Program-made: the position numbers and the translations under genes
DNA from: Paracoccus sp. M683
Lineage (GTDB): Bacteria; Pseudomonadota; Alphaproteobacteria; Rhodobacterales; Rhodobacteraceae
DNA: 64,000 bases
Assembly (NCBI RefSeq): GCF_007096355.1
Contig: NZ_VKDF01000005.1
Location: 205,770-269,769 of the forward strand
Reading direction: 5' to 3'
The notes under the pieces: generated by a model
Told to the model about the DNA's origin: nothing
The model's input: the letters and a program-made list of their open reading frames with translations, nothing else
The model's database searches: none
In this document: positions 18,106 to 27,777 of the stretch, piece after piece
How the letters are laid out: each line of letters begins with the position of its first letter
Position numbering within the stretch: position 1 is the first letter of the stretch

Positions 18106-19848
18106 ATGAACCTTTTCTCCGATATCCGTGCCCGCGTGCTTGATGGGTTGACGCAGATGGTGGCGGCGGGCGAGCTGCCTTCGGGCCTTGATTTTGGCAA
18201 TGTCACGGTCGAGCCGCCGCGCGATGCGGCCCATGGCGACATGGCCACGAATGCCGCGATGGTTCTGGCCAAGCCTGCTGGCATGAAGCCGCGCGACATT
18301 GCCGAAAAACTGGCCGCGCGGCTGACCGATGATCGGATTACCAGCGCCGAGGTGGCGGGGCCGGGATTCCTGAACCTGCGGCTGGCACCGGCGGTCTGGC
18401 ATCAGGTCGTGGCCTCGGCCCTGCAATCGGGCGCGGATTTCGGGCGCTCGGACGCGGGCGCGCGCGAGAAGGTGAATGTCGAGTTTGTCAGCGCCAACCC
18501 GACGGGCCCGATGCATGTGGGCCATGTGCGCGGCGCGGTGTTTGGCGACGCGCTGGCCAGCCTGCTGGATTTCGCGGGCTTCGACGTGACGCGCGAATAT
18601 TACATCAATGATGGCGGGGCGCAGGTCGATGTGCTGGCCCGGTCCGCCTATGAACGCTACCGCGAGGCCAACGGGCTAGAGCCGAAGATCGCCGAGGGGC
18701 TGTATCCCGGCGATTACCTGATTCCGGTCGGTGAGGCGCTGAAGGCGAAATACGGAACCAGCCTGATCGACAAGCCGGAACAGGACTGGCTGGTTGAAAT
18801 CCGCGAATTTGCCACCGAGGCGATGATGGACATGATCCGGCAGGATCTGGCCATGCTGGGCGTCACCATGGATGTCTATTCCAGCGAAAAGGCACTGTAT
18901 GGCACCGGCAAGATCGAGGCGGCGATTGCCCGGCTGGAAGCCGCCGGCCTGATCTATACCGGCACGCTGGAGCCGCCAAAGGGCAAGCTGCCCGAGGATT
19001 GGGAAGCGCGCGAACAGGTGCTGTTCCGCTCGACCGAGTTTGGCGACGATCAGGACCGGCCGATCCAGAAATCCGATGGAAGCTGGACCTATTTCGCGCC
19101 CGATATCGCCTATCACTTCGACAAGGTCGAACGTGGCTTTGATCAGCTGATCGACGTGCTGGGCGCCGATCACGGCGGTTACGTCAAGCGTTTGCAGGCC
19201 GTGGTCAAGGCGCTGTCAAATGGCCGCGTGCCGCTGGACGCCAAGCTGGTGCAACTGGTCAAGCTGTTCAAGAACGGCGAGCCCTTCAAGATGTCCAAGC
19301 GCGCGGGCACATTCGTTACGCTGCGTGATGTGGTGGACGAGGCGGGGCCGGACGTGACCCGCTTCATCATGCTGACACGCAAGAACGACGCGGCGCTGGA
19401 TTTCGATTTCGCCAAAGTGCTGGAACAGTCCAAGGACAACCCGGTCTGGTATGTGCAATATGCCAATGCGCGGGTGAACTCGGTCCTGCGGCGGGCGGCG
19501 GAAATGGGCGTCGATACCTCGGATGCGGCGCTGGCGCGTGCCGATCTGGCCCGTCTGGGTCACGAGGCCGAGCTGGACCTGGCCCGGAAAGTTGCAGAAT
19601 GGCCACGGCTGGTCGAACATGCCGCCCGCGCGCATGAGCCGCATCGCGTGGCGTTTTTCCTTTACGACATCGCCTCGGCGCTGCATTCGCTGTGGAACCG
19701 CGGCAATGACGAGGTCACGCTGCGCTTTGTCCAGGATGGCGATAAGGACACAACCGCCGCAAAAATCGCATTGGTTCGGGCGGTTGGCGTTGTCATTTCA
19801 TCCGGTCTGGGTATCCTTGGCGTGAATCCGGTGGAAGAAATGCGCTGA
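18106..19848 (+). CDS. argS: Arginyl-tRNA synthetase
   Basis: 580-residue class I synthetase that charges tRNA-Arg. The N-terminal Add-1 domain starts [15 protein letters not shown]. The HIGH-like motif is [16 protein letters not shown] near residue 125, the KMSKS-like site is [13 protein letters not shown], and the DALR anticodon domain closes the protein. AGGAAG at 18094-18099 favours ATG 18106 over the ATG just before it at 18103. It heads a same-strand run with SPOR protein, nagZ, scpA and scpB. Confidence 0.96.
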   Translation: MNLFSDIRARVLDGLTQMVAAGELPSGLDFGNVTVEPPRDAAHGDMATNAAMVLAKPAGMKPRDIAEKLAARLTDDRITSAEVAGPGFLNLRLAPAVWHQVVASALQSGADFGRSDAGAREKVNVEFVSANPTGPMHVGHVRGAVFGDALASLLDFAGFDVTREYYINDGGAQVDVLARSAYERYREANGLEPKIAEGLYPGDYLIPVGEALKAKYGTSLIDKPEQDWLVEIREFATEAMMDMIRQDLAMLGVTMDVYSSEKALYGTGKIEAAIARLEAAGLIYTGTLEPPKGKLPEDWEAREQVLFRSTEFGDDQDRPIQKSDGSWTYFAPDIAYHFDKVERGFDQLIDVLGADHGGYVKRLQAVVKALSNGRVPLDAKLVQLVKLFKNGEPFKMSKRAGTFVTLRDVVDEAGPDVTRFIMLTRKNDAALDFDFAKVLEQSKDNPVWYVQYANARVNSVLRRAAEMGVDTSDAALARADLARLGHEAELDLARKVAEWPRLVEHAARAHEPHRVAFFLYDIASALHSLWNRGNDEVTLRFVQDGDKDTTAAKIALVRAVGVVISSGLGILGVNPVEEMR

Positions 19849-19884
19849 ATACAGGTGCCGCCGCCGGGCTGATGAGAGCAGTCA

Positions 19885-21111
19885 ATGGTAATGCCGGATC
19901 AACCGGCGGACAGGCAGGCTATGGCAGTGATGGATTTCCGCGATGGCGGGCATGTATTTTCGCGTGGCGACAAGCGGCGCGAACTTTCCTATCAGGACGA
20001 ATTCGATGACGGCTACGGGCCAGACGAATCGCAATTCGCGGCCAGTCCGGGTGGCGACGGCCTGTCGGTGCGAATCGCCCGCCTGACGCATTATGTGGGC
20101 GCGCTGGTTTCGGTCGCGCTGATGGTCGGGTTGATGGCCTGGGGCTGGCAGCTGATGATGCGCGATGTCTCGGGCGTGCCGGTCATCAAGGCGGTGGCCG
20201 GGGACGCGCGCACCACGCCCGATGATCCGGGCGGCGAACTGACGGGCCATACCGGATTTGCCGTCAATACCGTTTCGGGTGGCGCGCAGGAACAGGCGGT
20301 CCAGCAGGTCGGTATCGCACCGGCCGCGACCGGGCTGGACGATGGCGATGTCGCCATGGGCCAGTTGGGCGCGACGGCGCGCGAACCTGCATCCGCATCC
20401 GAGGCCCCGCTGGATTTCGGCGGCGAGGCCGTGATCGCCATGCAGGACAGCGAGGCCGCGGCCGCCCGTGCCGCCGCCGAGGCCGAGGCTTTGGCCGAAC
20501 AGCAGCGCCAGCAGGCGCTTGCCGAAGCCGCGCTGGCCGAGCAACAGGTTGCCGCCGCCGTGTCCGACGCGCCTGCCGCCGAAGGCGCCGTGACCAGCGT
20601 TGTGACCGATGAAACTGGCGCCCCTGCCCAGGCCGAGGCGATCCGCGAGGCGCTGACGCAGGCGCAGCAGACCGCAGGCGCGGGCAAGCTGGCCGTGTCG
20701 ACCCGTCCGGTTCCGCGCCCCCGCCATACCACTGTCGCAGCCGCGCCTGCCGCAGCCCCGGTGCAGGCGGCTGCCGCCACCGATGCGCCCGCCCGCCGCC
20801 CCGAGGCCGCAATGGCCGCATCCGAGGCCGAGGCGCAACGGCCGGTGCAGGCTCAGGTCGCATCGGGCTCGCAAGTGGTTCAGATCGGTGCCTTTGACAG
20901 CAATGCCATCGCCGAAAGCGAATGGGGCCGGGTGTCGGGCAAGTTCGGCTCGCTTTTCTCGGGCAAGGGTCAGCTGATCCAGCAGCATCAGGTCAATGGC
21001 CGCACGTTCTGGCGGCTGCGCGTGGCCGGCTTTGATTCGCGGGCCGATGCGCAGGCCTTCTGCGCCCAGCTGAAAGCTGGCGGCACCGACTGCATCGCCA
21101 CCGCGCAATGA
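19885..21111 (+). CDS. SPOR-domain protein (cell-division/peptidoglycan-binding)
   Basis: 408 residues. A cytosolic N-terminus of about 65 residues precedes one membrane helix (about 71-91, VGALVSVALMVGLMAWGW). A long Ala/Glu/Gln/Pro-rich periplasmic linker follows (about 95-325), and then a C-terminal SPOR domain (VVQIGAFDSNAIAESEW ... FWRLRVAGFDSRADAQAFC). SPOR domains bind denuded glycan strands at the septum. The linker includes a coiled-coil-like AARAAAEAEALAEQQRQQ stretch. The stop overlaps the start of nagZ (ATGA), so the two peptidoglycan genes are coupled. Confidence 0.9.
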   Translation: MVMPDQPADRQAMAVMDFRDGGHVFSRGDKRRELSYQDEFDDGYGPDESQFAASPGGDGLSVRIARLTHYVGALVSVALMVGLMAWGWQLMMRDVSGVPVIKAVAGDARTTPDDPGGELTGHTGFAVNTVSGGAQEQAVQQVGIAPAATGLDDGDVAMGQLGATAREPASASEAPLDFGGEAVIAMQDSEAAAARAAAEAEALAEQQRQQALAEAALAEQQVAAAVSDAPAAEGAVTSVVTDETGAPAQAEAIREALTQAQQTAGAGKLAVSTRPVPRPRHTTVAAAPAAAPVQAAAATDAPARRPEAAMAASEAEAQRPVQAQVASGSQVVQIGAFDSNAIAESEWGRVSGKFGSLFSGKGQLIQQHQVNGRTFWRLRVAGFDSRADAQAFCAQLKAGGTDCIATAQ

Positions 21112-22112
21112 GCCACAGCGCAACCATCCTCGGCGGTATCGCCGGGGCTGAACTGACATCGGCCGAGCGGGATTTCTTCCGCTCGGCCGATCCTTGGGGC
21201 TTCATCCTTTTTGGTCGCAACGTCGCCGATCCTGAACAGCTGCGCCGCCTGACCGGCGATCTGCGTGATGCGGTGGGCCGCGATGCGGTGATCACCATCG
21301 ACCAGGAAGGCGGGCGGGTGCAGCGGATGCGCGCGCCGCATTGGGCCGAATGGGTGCCGCCGCTGGATCAGGCCGGTGCCGGCGAACGCGCGATGTGGCT
21401 GCGCTATCGCCTGATCGGGGCCGAATTGCGCGCGGTCGGCATCGACAGCGATTGCGCGCCGACGCTGGATGTGGCGCAGGCCGATACGCATCCTTTCCTG
21501 CGCAACCGTTGCCTGGGCGAGGATCCCGCCACCGTCGCCCGTCTTGGCCGCGCCGTGGCCGACGGGCTGCTGGCGGCGGGTGTTCTGCCGGTGATGAAGC
21601 ATATGCCGGGCCATGGCCGGGCCGTGGCCGACAGCCACAAGGATCTGCCGACCGTCACCGCCAGCTTGCAGGACCTGGATGCCGTCGATTTCGCGCCGTT
21701 CCGCGCGCTGGCCGATCTGCCCATGGCGATGACCGCGCATATCCGCTTTGCCGCGCTGGATGATGCGCCGGCAACGGCCTCGGCCAAGATGGTGGGGATC
21801 ATCCGCGACCGCATCGGCTTTGGCGGCCTGTTGATGAGCGATGACATCACCATGAACGCGCTGCCCGGCAGCCATGCCGAACGCGCCGCCGCCACCATCG
21901 CGGCCGGTTGCGATCTGGTGCTGCATTGCAATGCCACCATCGCCCAGATGGAGCTTGTGGTTGCCGCAGCCGGCGCGATGGGCACCGATGCCACCCGCCG
22001 CGCCGATGCCGCGCTGGCGATGCGCCATGCGCCGGATGCGGTGGATCAGGCTGCGCTGATGGCCGAATATCGCGAACTGGTGCCGCAGGCGGCTGGATCA
22101 GCCATTGCTTGA
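21108..22112 (+). CDS. nagZ: Beta-N-acetylhexosaminidase (peptidoglycan recycling)
   Basis: 334-residue glycoside hydrolase family 3 enzyme that removes N-acetylglucosamine from muropeptides in the cytosol. The signature KHMPGHGRAVADSHKDLP holds the catalytic histidine, and LLMSDDITMNAL holds the aspartate nucleophile. DQEGGRVQRM and GFILFGRNVADPEQL are also family-typical. Complete. It overlaps the SPOR gene by 4 bases and is followed closely by scpA. Confidence 0.95.
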   Translation: MSHSATILGGIAGAELTSAERDFFRSADPWGFILFGRNVADPEQLRRLTGDLRDAVGRDAVITIDQEGGRVQRMRAPHWAEWVPPLDQAGAGERAMWLRYRLIGAELRAVGIDSDCAPTLDVAQADTHPFLRNRCLGEDPATVARLGRAVADGLLAAGVLPVMKHMPGHGRAVADSHKDLPTVTASLQDLDAVDFAPFRALADLPMAMTAHIRFAALDDAPATASAKMVGIIRDRIGFGGLLMSDDITMNALPGSHAERAAATIAAGCDLVLHCNATIAQMELVVAAAGAMGTDATRRADAALAMRHAPDAVDQAALMAEYRELVPQAAGSAIA

Positions 22113-22166
22113 CTTGCAGCCCGGATGGGCCGACCCTGTCGGCCTGTCCTGCTTGCGGTGGCTGCC

Positions 22167-22997
22167 ATGTCCCGAACCGGAAAAGATGTTCCCTATCTGA
22201 AGCCCGTGCCCGATGGCGCCGGGGCGTCGGATGACGATTTCGATGCGGTTTCCGCCCGCCGCGCGGAAGAGGCGCTGATTGTCGATGTCGAGGGTTTCGA
22301 AGGCCCGCTGGATCTGCTGCTGACGCTGTCGCGCACGCAGAAGGTCGATCTGATGAAGATCTCGGTTCTGAAACTGGCCGAGCAATATCTGGCTTTCGTC
22401 GAACAGGCCCGCAAGCTGCGCATCGAACTGGCCGCCGATTATCTGGTCATGGCGGCATGGCTGGCCTTCCTTAAATCGCGGCTGCTGCTTCCCCCCGACC
22501 CCGAGGCCGAGGGCCCGTCGGCCGAGGATATGGCCGCGCATCTGGCATTTCAGCTTGAACGGTTGCAAGCGATGCGTCAGGCCGCAAGCCGGTTGATGGG
22601 CCGCGACAGGCTGGGGCAAAGCCGGTTTCAGCGTGGTGCGCCCGAAACGGTGGCTCGCAAACGCCGGACCGAATATCAGGCCGGGCTGATCGACCTGATG
22701 CGGGCCTATGCCCGGCTTAAGACAAAGGATGAGTTTCGCCCCTATGCCTTTGACCGCAAGGGCGTTTTCACCATGGAGCAGGCGCTTGAACGGGTCCGCA
22801 AGCTGATCGGCTTTGCCGGCGATTGGACCGAACTGGCCGATTTTCTGCCCGATGGCTGGGAAACCGACCCGGCGCGCCGTCGATCCGCCACGGCCGCCAC
22901 CTTTGCTGCCACGCTGGAACTGGCGCGGCAGGGGCAGCTGGAATTGAAGCAGGACGGGACATTTTCCCCGATAACCATAAGGCGCAGGCCGAATTAA
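22167..22997 (+). CDS. scpA: Segregation and condensation protein A (kleisin)
   Basis: 276 residues, kleisin subunit of the SMC-ScpAB condensin. The family hallmark VDVEGFEGPLDLLLTLSRTQKVDL starts near residue 37, followed by the helical N-terminal domain (LAEQYLAFVEQARKL, AADYLVMAAWLAFLKSRLLLP) and a C-terminal winged-helix portion (LELARQGQLELKQDGTFSP). An in-frame ATG at 22125 is an alternative start; neither has a clear ribosome site. The stop abuts the GTG of scpB without a gap. Confidence 0.93.
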   Translation: MSRTGKDVPYLKPVPDGAGASDDDFDAVSARRAEEALIVDVEGFEGPLDLLLTLSRTQKVDLMKISVLKLAEQYLAFVEQARKLRIELAADYLVMAAWLAFLKSRLLLPPDPEAEGPSAEDMAAHLAFQLERLQAMRQAASRLMGRDRLGQSRFQRGAPETVARKRRTEYQAGLIDLMRAYARLKTKDEFRPYAFDRKGVFTMEQALERVRKLIGFAGDWTELADFLPDGWETDPARRRSATAATFAATLELARQGQLELKQDGTFSPITIRRRPN

Positions 22998-23705
22998 GTG
23001 AGTGCAGTGAGTGAATTGAGCGAGATCGAGGGCAACCCCGAACCCACAGGCGACGATATCGACCCGGCAGAGTTTCCTCCGCCGCCGATCGAGGTGCAGG
23101 AACGCATGGTCGAGGCGCTGTTATTTGCCTCGTCACAGCCCATGTCTGTGCGCGAACTGGCCGCGCGGATGCCCCATGGCTGCGACCCGGCCGAGGCTGT
23201 GCGACAGCTGGTCGCGCGCTATCAGGGCCGGGGCGTGATGGTGGAAAAGACCGGCGATGCCTGGGCCTTCCGCACCGCGCCCGACATGTCTTTCCTCATG
23301 CAGACCGAAACGGTCGAACAACGCCGCCTGTCGCGCGCAGCGACCGAAACGCTGGCCATCATCGCCTATCACCAGCCGGTGACGCGGGCCGAGATCGAGG
23401 AGATCAGGGGCGTTGCCGTGTCGCGCGGCACGCTGGATCAGCTGATCGAGATGGAATGGGTGCGCATGGGCCGCCGCCGGATGACGCCGGGCCGCCCTGC
23501 GACATTCGTGGTGACAGAGACTTTCCTTGATCATTTCGGCCTGGAATCGGCCCGCGATCTGCCTGGACTGTCCGAATTGCGCGCTGCCGGGCTGCTGGAC
23601 AGCCGGGTGCCAAGCGACGGGCTTCAGGTGCCTCTTGCAATGCGCGAGGATGATGATGACATCGACGACGGATCGCCCGCCGACGATCTGTTCGAGGATG
23701 AATAG
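22998..23705 (+). CDS. scpB: Segregation and condensation protein B
   Basis: 235-residue winged-helix protein of the SMC-ScpAB complex. Marks: ERMVEALLFASSQPMSVRELA, LSRAATETLAIIAYHQPVTRAEIEEIRG and GRPATFVVTETFLDHFGL. GTG 22998 directly follows the scpA stop. The tail is acidic (DDDDIDDGSPADDLFEDE). In other Rhodobacteraceae a tat operon often follows scpB; here a small basic protein and a methyltransferase follow. Confidence 0.93.
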   Translation: MSAVSELSEIEGNPEPTGDDIDPAEFPPPPIEVQERMVEALLFASSQPMSVRELAARMPHGCDPAEAVRQLVARYQGRGVMVEKTGDAWAFRTAPDMSFLMQTETVEQRRLSRAATETLAIIAYHQPVTRAEIEEIRGVAVSRGTLDQLIEMEWVRMGRRRMTPGRPATFVVTETFLDHFGLESARDLPGLSELRAAGLLDSRVPSDGLQVPLAMREDDDDIDDGSPADDLFEDE

Positions 23706-23714
23706 GGCACAGGG

Positions 23715-23918
23715 ATGAACGGTTTTCTGAACCAGATGATGCGCCGGCTGATCAACATGGTCACCAATCGCGGCATCAACAAAGGCATTGACCATATGGC
23801 CCGGCGCGGATCTGGGGGCAAAGCCACGCCGCAAAGCCGCCAGCAGGCCAAGGCTGCGCGCGAGGCGGTGAAACGCGCCCGACAGGCCGCCCGCATCACC
23901 CGGCGCCTGGGGCGTTAG
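23715..23918 (+). CDS. Small, highly basic hypothetical protein, 67 aa
   Basis: 67 residues with many Arg and Lys and no acidic cluster. An amphipathic N-terminal helix (MNGFLNQMMRRLINMV) is followed by a Gly/Ser/Thr hinge and a basic Ala/Arg helix (AREAVKRARQAARITRR). The start is ATG 23715, 9 bases after the scpB stop, with AGGGATG just upstream. I recognise the type as a small conserved protein of this family of bacteria but know no function. Its charge suggests binding to nucleic acid or membrane. Confidence 0.72.
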   Translation: MNGFLNQMMRRLINMVTNRGINKGIDHMARRGSGGKATPQSRQQAKAAREAVKRARQAARITRRLGR

Positions 23919-23966
23919 CATCGCGGCCCTGTTCTGGCGGCCCGATCCGCTTTATGGCTGCCGGCC

Positions 23967-25076
23967 ATGAGCGAAACATTCGAGATATTTCTGGTGGCCA
24001 CGCCGGGCTTGGAAGCCCCGCTGGCGGCCGAGGCGGCCGAGTTGGGCTTTCAGCCGGTGATCCAGCCGGGCGGCGTGACCGTTCAGGGCGGCTGGCCCGA
24101 GGTCTGGCGCGCAAATCTGTGGTTGCGCGGGGCAACGCGGGTGCTGGCCCGGATCGGCAGTTTCCGCGCGCTGCATCTGGCGCAGCTGGACAAGCGGGCG
24201 CGCAAGTTTCCCTGGGCCGATACACTGCGCCCCGATGTGCCGGTGAAGGTCGAGGCGACCACCCGCGCCAGCCGCATCTATCACGCAGGCGCCGTGACCC
24301 AACGGATCGAACGCGCCATCGCCGAGGAACTGGGCGCCCCCATCGCCGCCGATGCGCCGGTCACCATCAAGGTGCGGATCGAGGATGATCTGTGTACGAT
24401 CAGCGTCGATACCACCGGCGAATCCCTGCATAAGCGCGGCCATAAACAGGCCGTCGCCAAGGCCCCCATGCGCGAAACCATGGCCGCCATGTTCCTGCGC
24501 GAGATGGGTTTCGATGGCAGTCAGCCGGTGCTGGACCCGATGTGCGGCTCGGGCACCTTTGTCATCGAGGCGGCCGAGATCGCGACGGGGCTGGCACCCG
24601 GCAGATCGCGCGCCTTCGCCTTTCAGCAACTGGCCAGCTTTGCCGCCGCCCCCTGGCAGGCGATGCGGGACGCGGTGACGCCTCGGCCATCCGGGCTGAT
24701 CTTCCTTGGCAGCGACCGCGATGCCGGTGCGATCCGCATGAGTGGTGAGAATGCCGAACGGGCAGGGGTGGCCGACCATGTCCGCTTTCAGACCAGCCCC
24801 ATCGCTGATCTTGAACGCCCCATCGGCCCGCCCGGTCTGGTGATCATCAACCCGCCATATGGTGCGCGGGTCGGCAACAAGGGGCCGCTTTTCGGCCTGC
24901 ACGCCGCCATGGGCGAGGTGTTTCGCAGCCGTTTTGCCGGCTGGCGCATCGGTATCGTGACCAGCGAGGGCGGTCTGGCCAAGGCCACCGGGCTGCCGTT
25001 TCAGCCGCCCGGTCCCATCGTGGCGCATGGCGGGTTGAAGGTGCGGCTGTGGCAAACGGGGCCGCTGCCCGGTTAG
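23967..25076 (+). CDS. THUMP-domain class I SAM-dependent RNA methyltransferase (RlmL/UPF0020 type)
   Basis: 369 residues. An N-terminal THUMP region (residues about 1-155, EIFLVATPGLEAPLAAEAAELGF, then LDKRARKFPWADTLRP) is followed by the UPF0020 methyltransferase domain. That domain holds DPMCGSGTFVIEAAEIA as the SAM-binding loop and VIINPPYGARVG as the catalytic NPPY motif. It is likely a 23S rRNA guanine-N2 methyltransferase; the exact base is not deducible. It converges with bamE across a GC hairpin. Confidence 0.9.
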   Translation: MSETFEIFLVATPGLEAPLAAEAAELGFQPVIQPGGVTVQGGWPEVWRANLWLRGATRVLARIGSFRALHLAQLDKRARKFPWADTLRPDVPVKVEATTRASRIYHAGAVTQRIERAIAEELGAPIAADAPVTIKVRIEDDLCTISVDTTGESLHKRGHKQAVAKAPMRETMAAMFLREMGFDGSQPVLDPMCGSGTFVIEAAEIATGLAPGRSRAFAFQQLASFAAAPWQAMRDAVTPRPSGLIFLGSDRDAGAIRMSGENAERAGVADHVRFQTSPIADLERPIGPPGLVIINPPYGARVGNKGPLFGLHAAMGEVFRSRFAGWRIGIVTSEGGLAKATGLPFQPPGPIVAHGGLKVRLWQTGPLPG

Positions 25077-25100
25077 GCAGCGGTTTTTACGATCTGATTC

Positions 25101-25122
25101 GGTCCGGCGCGGCGGCCGGACC
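25101..25122. terminator. GC hairpin between convergent genes
   Basis: GGTCCGGC (25101-25108) pairs perfectly with GCCGGACC (25115-25122) across a 6-base loop. It lies between the stop of the methyltransferase and that of bamE. There is no clear T-run on either side, so termination is only suggested. Confidence 0.4.
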
Positions 25123-25126
25123 CGGA

Positions 25127-25570
25127 TCAGTCGATGATCTGGCCGGGATTGAAATTGCCCAGGTTGCCCATCAGCTGCCGAACCAGCGAGATCTCGGTCA
25201 CGCCCGAATCGGTCACGCGACGCGACAGCACGACGATGCGACCGCGTTCCAGGCCAAAGCGCTCGACATTGGCGACGGTGCCGGTGTCTGCGGCAAAGGT
25301 GATGGCGACGACCTGGCGGTCGATTTCCTGCGGCTCATAGGGGCCGTAATGGCGCCAGCGAGAGCCAACGTAATACCAGCCCGACCCGGTCAGCAGTCCT
25401 TGCGCACTGGGCCGGCCGATCAGCGTGGGCAGTTCATCAACGGTGGTTTGGCCGACGACGACCTCGGCCAGATCCAGCTCGGGCGGGACATAGCCGTGAT
25501 TGCGATAGACAGGCGAGCAGGCGGCAACGGCCAGAACGGCCACGATCACAAAACGCCGGATGGCTGACAT
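25127..25570 (-). CDS. bamE: Outer membrane assembly lipoprotein BamE (SmpA/OmlA)
   Basis: 147-residue lipoprotein subunit of the BAM complex. The signal peptide runs from MSAIRRFVIVAVLAVAACSP, with lipobox AVAAC and the lipidated cysteine near residue 18. The SmpA/OmlA domain follows (VVVGQTTVDELPTLIGRPSAQG, GSGWYYVGSRWRHYGPYEPQ). I chose the ATG at complement 25568-25570 because it starts the signal peptide; the open frame extends 19 residues further without such features. Divergent from the DUF177 gene, as in many alphaproteobacteria. Confidence 0.92.
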   Translation of the reverse strand: MSAIRRFVIVAVLAVAACSPVYRNHGYVPPELDLAEVVVGQTTVDELPTLIGRPSAQGLLTGSGWYYVGSRWRHYGPYEPQEIDRQVVAITFAADTGTVANVERFGLERGRIVVLSRRVTDSGVTEISLVRQLMGNLGNFNPGQIID

Positions 25571-25696
25571 GAAATTTGGTCCCTCTTTTCCGGTCGTTCG
25601 GTTGACGCCGCCGACACGGCTTAGCAAACTCGGCCCCTGCGCTCAAGAATAAGGCGCAAACCGTCCGGCCATGCCGGCGATGTGAAGGACAACGCC

Positions 25697-26233
25697 ATGA
25701 CTGCCACCCCTGTCTATGCCCATCGACTGCGCGTCGCGCATCTGAATCCGCGCGCACCCAACCCCGTGCTGCTGGAACCCGACGCCGACGCGCGTGCGGC
25801 GATCGCGGCCGAACTGGACCTGCTGGACCTGCCCGCCTTGCGGCTTCAGGCACAGATCACGGCGCAGGGCAGCGATGCCTGGGTGCTGACGGGCCGGCTG
25901 ACGGCGCGGGTGGTGCAGCCTTGCGTGGTGACGCTGGCCCCCGTTGAAAGCCCCATCGACGAAGATTTGCGCCGGGTTTTCTCGCCCCATGTCACGGCAC
26001 CGCTGGACGAAGAAATCGAGATGCCCGATGACGAGATCGAACCGCTTGGCCAGTTCATCGACGCGGGCGCGGTGATGGTCGAGGCGCTGGCGCTGGCACT
26101 GCCGCTTTATCCTCGTGCCGAGGGTGCCGAACTGCCCGAGGAAGCCGAGGATCAGCCCTCCGCCGATGACGAGGGGGATCGCCAGAAACCCTTTGCCAAT
26201 CTGGGCGCGCTGCTGTCCAAGCGCCCGCAATAG
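25697..26233 (+). CDS. DUF177/YceD-family protein
   Basis: 178 residues, YceD/DUF177 family linked to 23S rRNA maturation and ribosome assembly. Marks: ITAQGSDAWVLTGRLTARVVQPCVVTLAPVES and the acidic DEEIEMPDDEIEPLGQFIDAGAVMVEALALALPLYP, ending KPFANLGALLSKRPQ. ATG 25697 gives MTATPVYAHRLRV; an in-frame ATG 25682 is possible. It normally sits directly before rpmF and plsX, but here a minus-strand antiporter gene of 1.3 kb intervenes. Confidence 0.88.
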   Translation: MTATPVYAHRLRVAHLNPRAPNPVLLEPDADARAAIAAELDLLDLPALRLQAQITAQGSDAWVLTGRLTARVVQPCVVTLAPVESPIDEDLRRVFSPHVTAPLDEEIEMPDDEIEPLGQFIDAGAVMVEALALALPLYPRAEGAELPEEAEDQPSADDEGDRQKPFANLGALLSKRPQ

Positions 26234-26236
26234 CGG

Positions 26237-27511
26237 CTATTCGACCCGTGCTGGCAGGCGCGCCATCAACCGGGGCGCGCCGATGCCATGGGCCACGACG
26301 CTGATCGCCACGATCAGCGCCACCAGTGCCCAAAGCAGGCGCCCCGTTTCGATGCTGTAGGGCGCGTGGTTCAGCCCATAGGCCAGATAATACATCGAGC
26401 CGACGCCGCGAATGCCAAGCGCCGCGATGGCAAAGCGCTCGCCCCGTGGCAGGCCCAGCCCCGCCAGCGAGAACCAACCCGCCAGCGGCCGCACCAGCAG
26501 CAGAAACAGCGCCGCCACCAGCCAGCCCGACGGGCCAAGCGGCGCCAGGATGCCTTGGGCGATGGCGATTCCGGTGACAAAGACCACACCGATCAGAAAG
26601 ATCATCTCGGTCTGCTCGACGAAATGGTGCAGGTCGGAATGAAAGGCGTGGTCACGCTCGAACCGGCGGAAGGTCAGGGCGGCGATAAAGACGGCGATGA
26701 AGCCATAGCCATGGACCATCTCGGTCACGCCATAGGCAAACAGCGTCAGCCCAAGCGCCAGAAACCCATCCGACACGCCCCGGCGCGGCGCCAGCCGGAA
26801 AACCGCCCAACCCAGCAGGCGGCCGATCAGCCAGCCCATGAACAGCCCCGCCGCGATCTTCCAGACCACATCGACAGCCAGCCACTCCCACAACACGGGC
26901 GGATCGAAACTGCCCTCGTCGCCGGGGCGGCCGGTCTCGGCCATGCGGTCGGCGGTCGCGGCAATGGCCAGAAAGACAAAGGGAAAGGCCAGCCCGTCAT
27001 TCAGCCCCGCCTCGGATGTCAGGGCAAAGCGCGGCTCGGATTCGCGGGCCTCGCCGGGCGGGCCGACCTGCACCGATGCGGCAAGGACAGGATCTGTGGG
27101 GGCCATCACCGCGCCCAGCAACAGGGCTGCGGCCAGCGGCAGGCCCAGCATGGTCCAACCCAGACCGGCCAGGGCCAGAATGCAAAGCGGCATGGTCAAC
27201 GCCAGCAGCCGCCAGGTCGAGGCCCAGCTGCGCCAGCCGATCCGCCGGTCCAGCTTCAGCCCACCACCGGTCAGCGACAGGATCACCGCCAGTTCGGTAA
27301 TGCGTTGGACCAGCAGGCCCTGGCGGATCGGGTCGATGGTGGGAATGGCGTCGAACAGCAGTCCCACACCGATTCCGCCGAACAGGCAGGCGATCGGGAC
27401 CGACAGCGGCAGCCGCCAGCCCATGCGCCGGGAAAGCGCCGGCACGACCGCCGCCGACAGCACCCCGAAACCCAGCATCGCCAGAAAGATCTCATAGCTC
27501 ATCGTCATCAT
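26237..27511 (-). CDS. NhaP/CPA1-type cation:proton antiporter
   Basis: 424 residues, about 12 membrane helices, no cytosolic regulatory domain. Marks: ITELAVILSLTGGGLKLDR, AVMAPTDPVLAASVQVG (conserved Thr-Asp pair of helix 5) and LTSEAGLNDGLAFPFVFLA (Asn-Asp pair). It is shorter than, and clearly different from, the antiporter at 16.0 kb. Starts at ATG complement 27511, 27505 or 27499 are all possible. It lies in inverse orientation inside the DUF177-rpmF block, with its stop only 3 bases from the end of DUF177, so it is a likely later insertion. Confidence 0.88.
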   Translation of the reverse strand: MMTMSYEIFLAMLGFGVLSAAVVPALSRRMGWRLPLSVPIACLFGGIGVGLLFDAIPTIDPIRQGLLVQRITELAVILSLTGGGLKLDRRIGWRSWASTWRLLALTMPLCILALAGLGWTMLGLPLAAALLLGAVMAPTDPVLAASVQVGPPGEARESEPRFALTSEAGLNDGLAFPFVFLAIAATADRMAETGRPGDEGSFDPPVLWEWLAVDVVWKIAAGLFMGWLIGRLLGWAVFRLAPRRGVSDGFLALGLTLFAYGVTEMVHGYGFIAVFIAALTFRRFERDHAFHSDLHHFVEQTEMIFLIGVVFVTGIAIAQGILAPLGPSGWLVAALFLLLVRPLAGWFSLAGLGLPRGERFAIAALGIRGVGSMYYLAYGLNHAPYSIETGRLLWALVALIVAISVVAHGIGAPRLMARLPARVE

Positions 27512-27777
27512 CGGTCAGTTTTGCTGTCCCGCCTGCCGGCCGGCAAGTGGGAAATACGGCGGCTGACAGCCAGTTTATCCTTGCGTGAGCGCGCGGCATG
27601 GCTTACTTCGGCGCTTCATCCCGGACGGCGCTGCTCGCCCCGCCGGCCGACAGCCGCATCCTGCGGAATGGCCTTGCAGGCCCGGCCGTCATGGCGTATT
27701 GGCGCGGTTCGTCCACGAATTCAGACACTCTTCAGGGTCGCTTTGCCTGCCCTGTCAGACAAAACCGAGGTTGTGAC

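Noticed and set aside
27598..27777. 60-codon in-frame extension before rpmF
   Set aside because: L32 starts at the conserved MAVPQNRVT; the extension has no resemblance to any L32.
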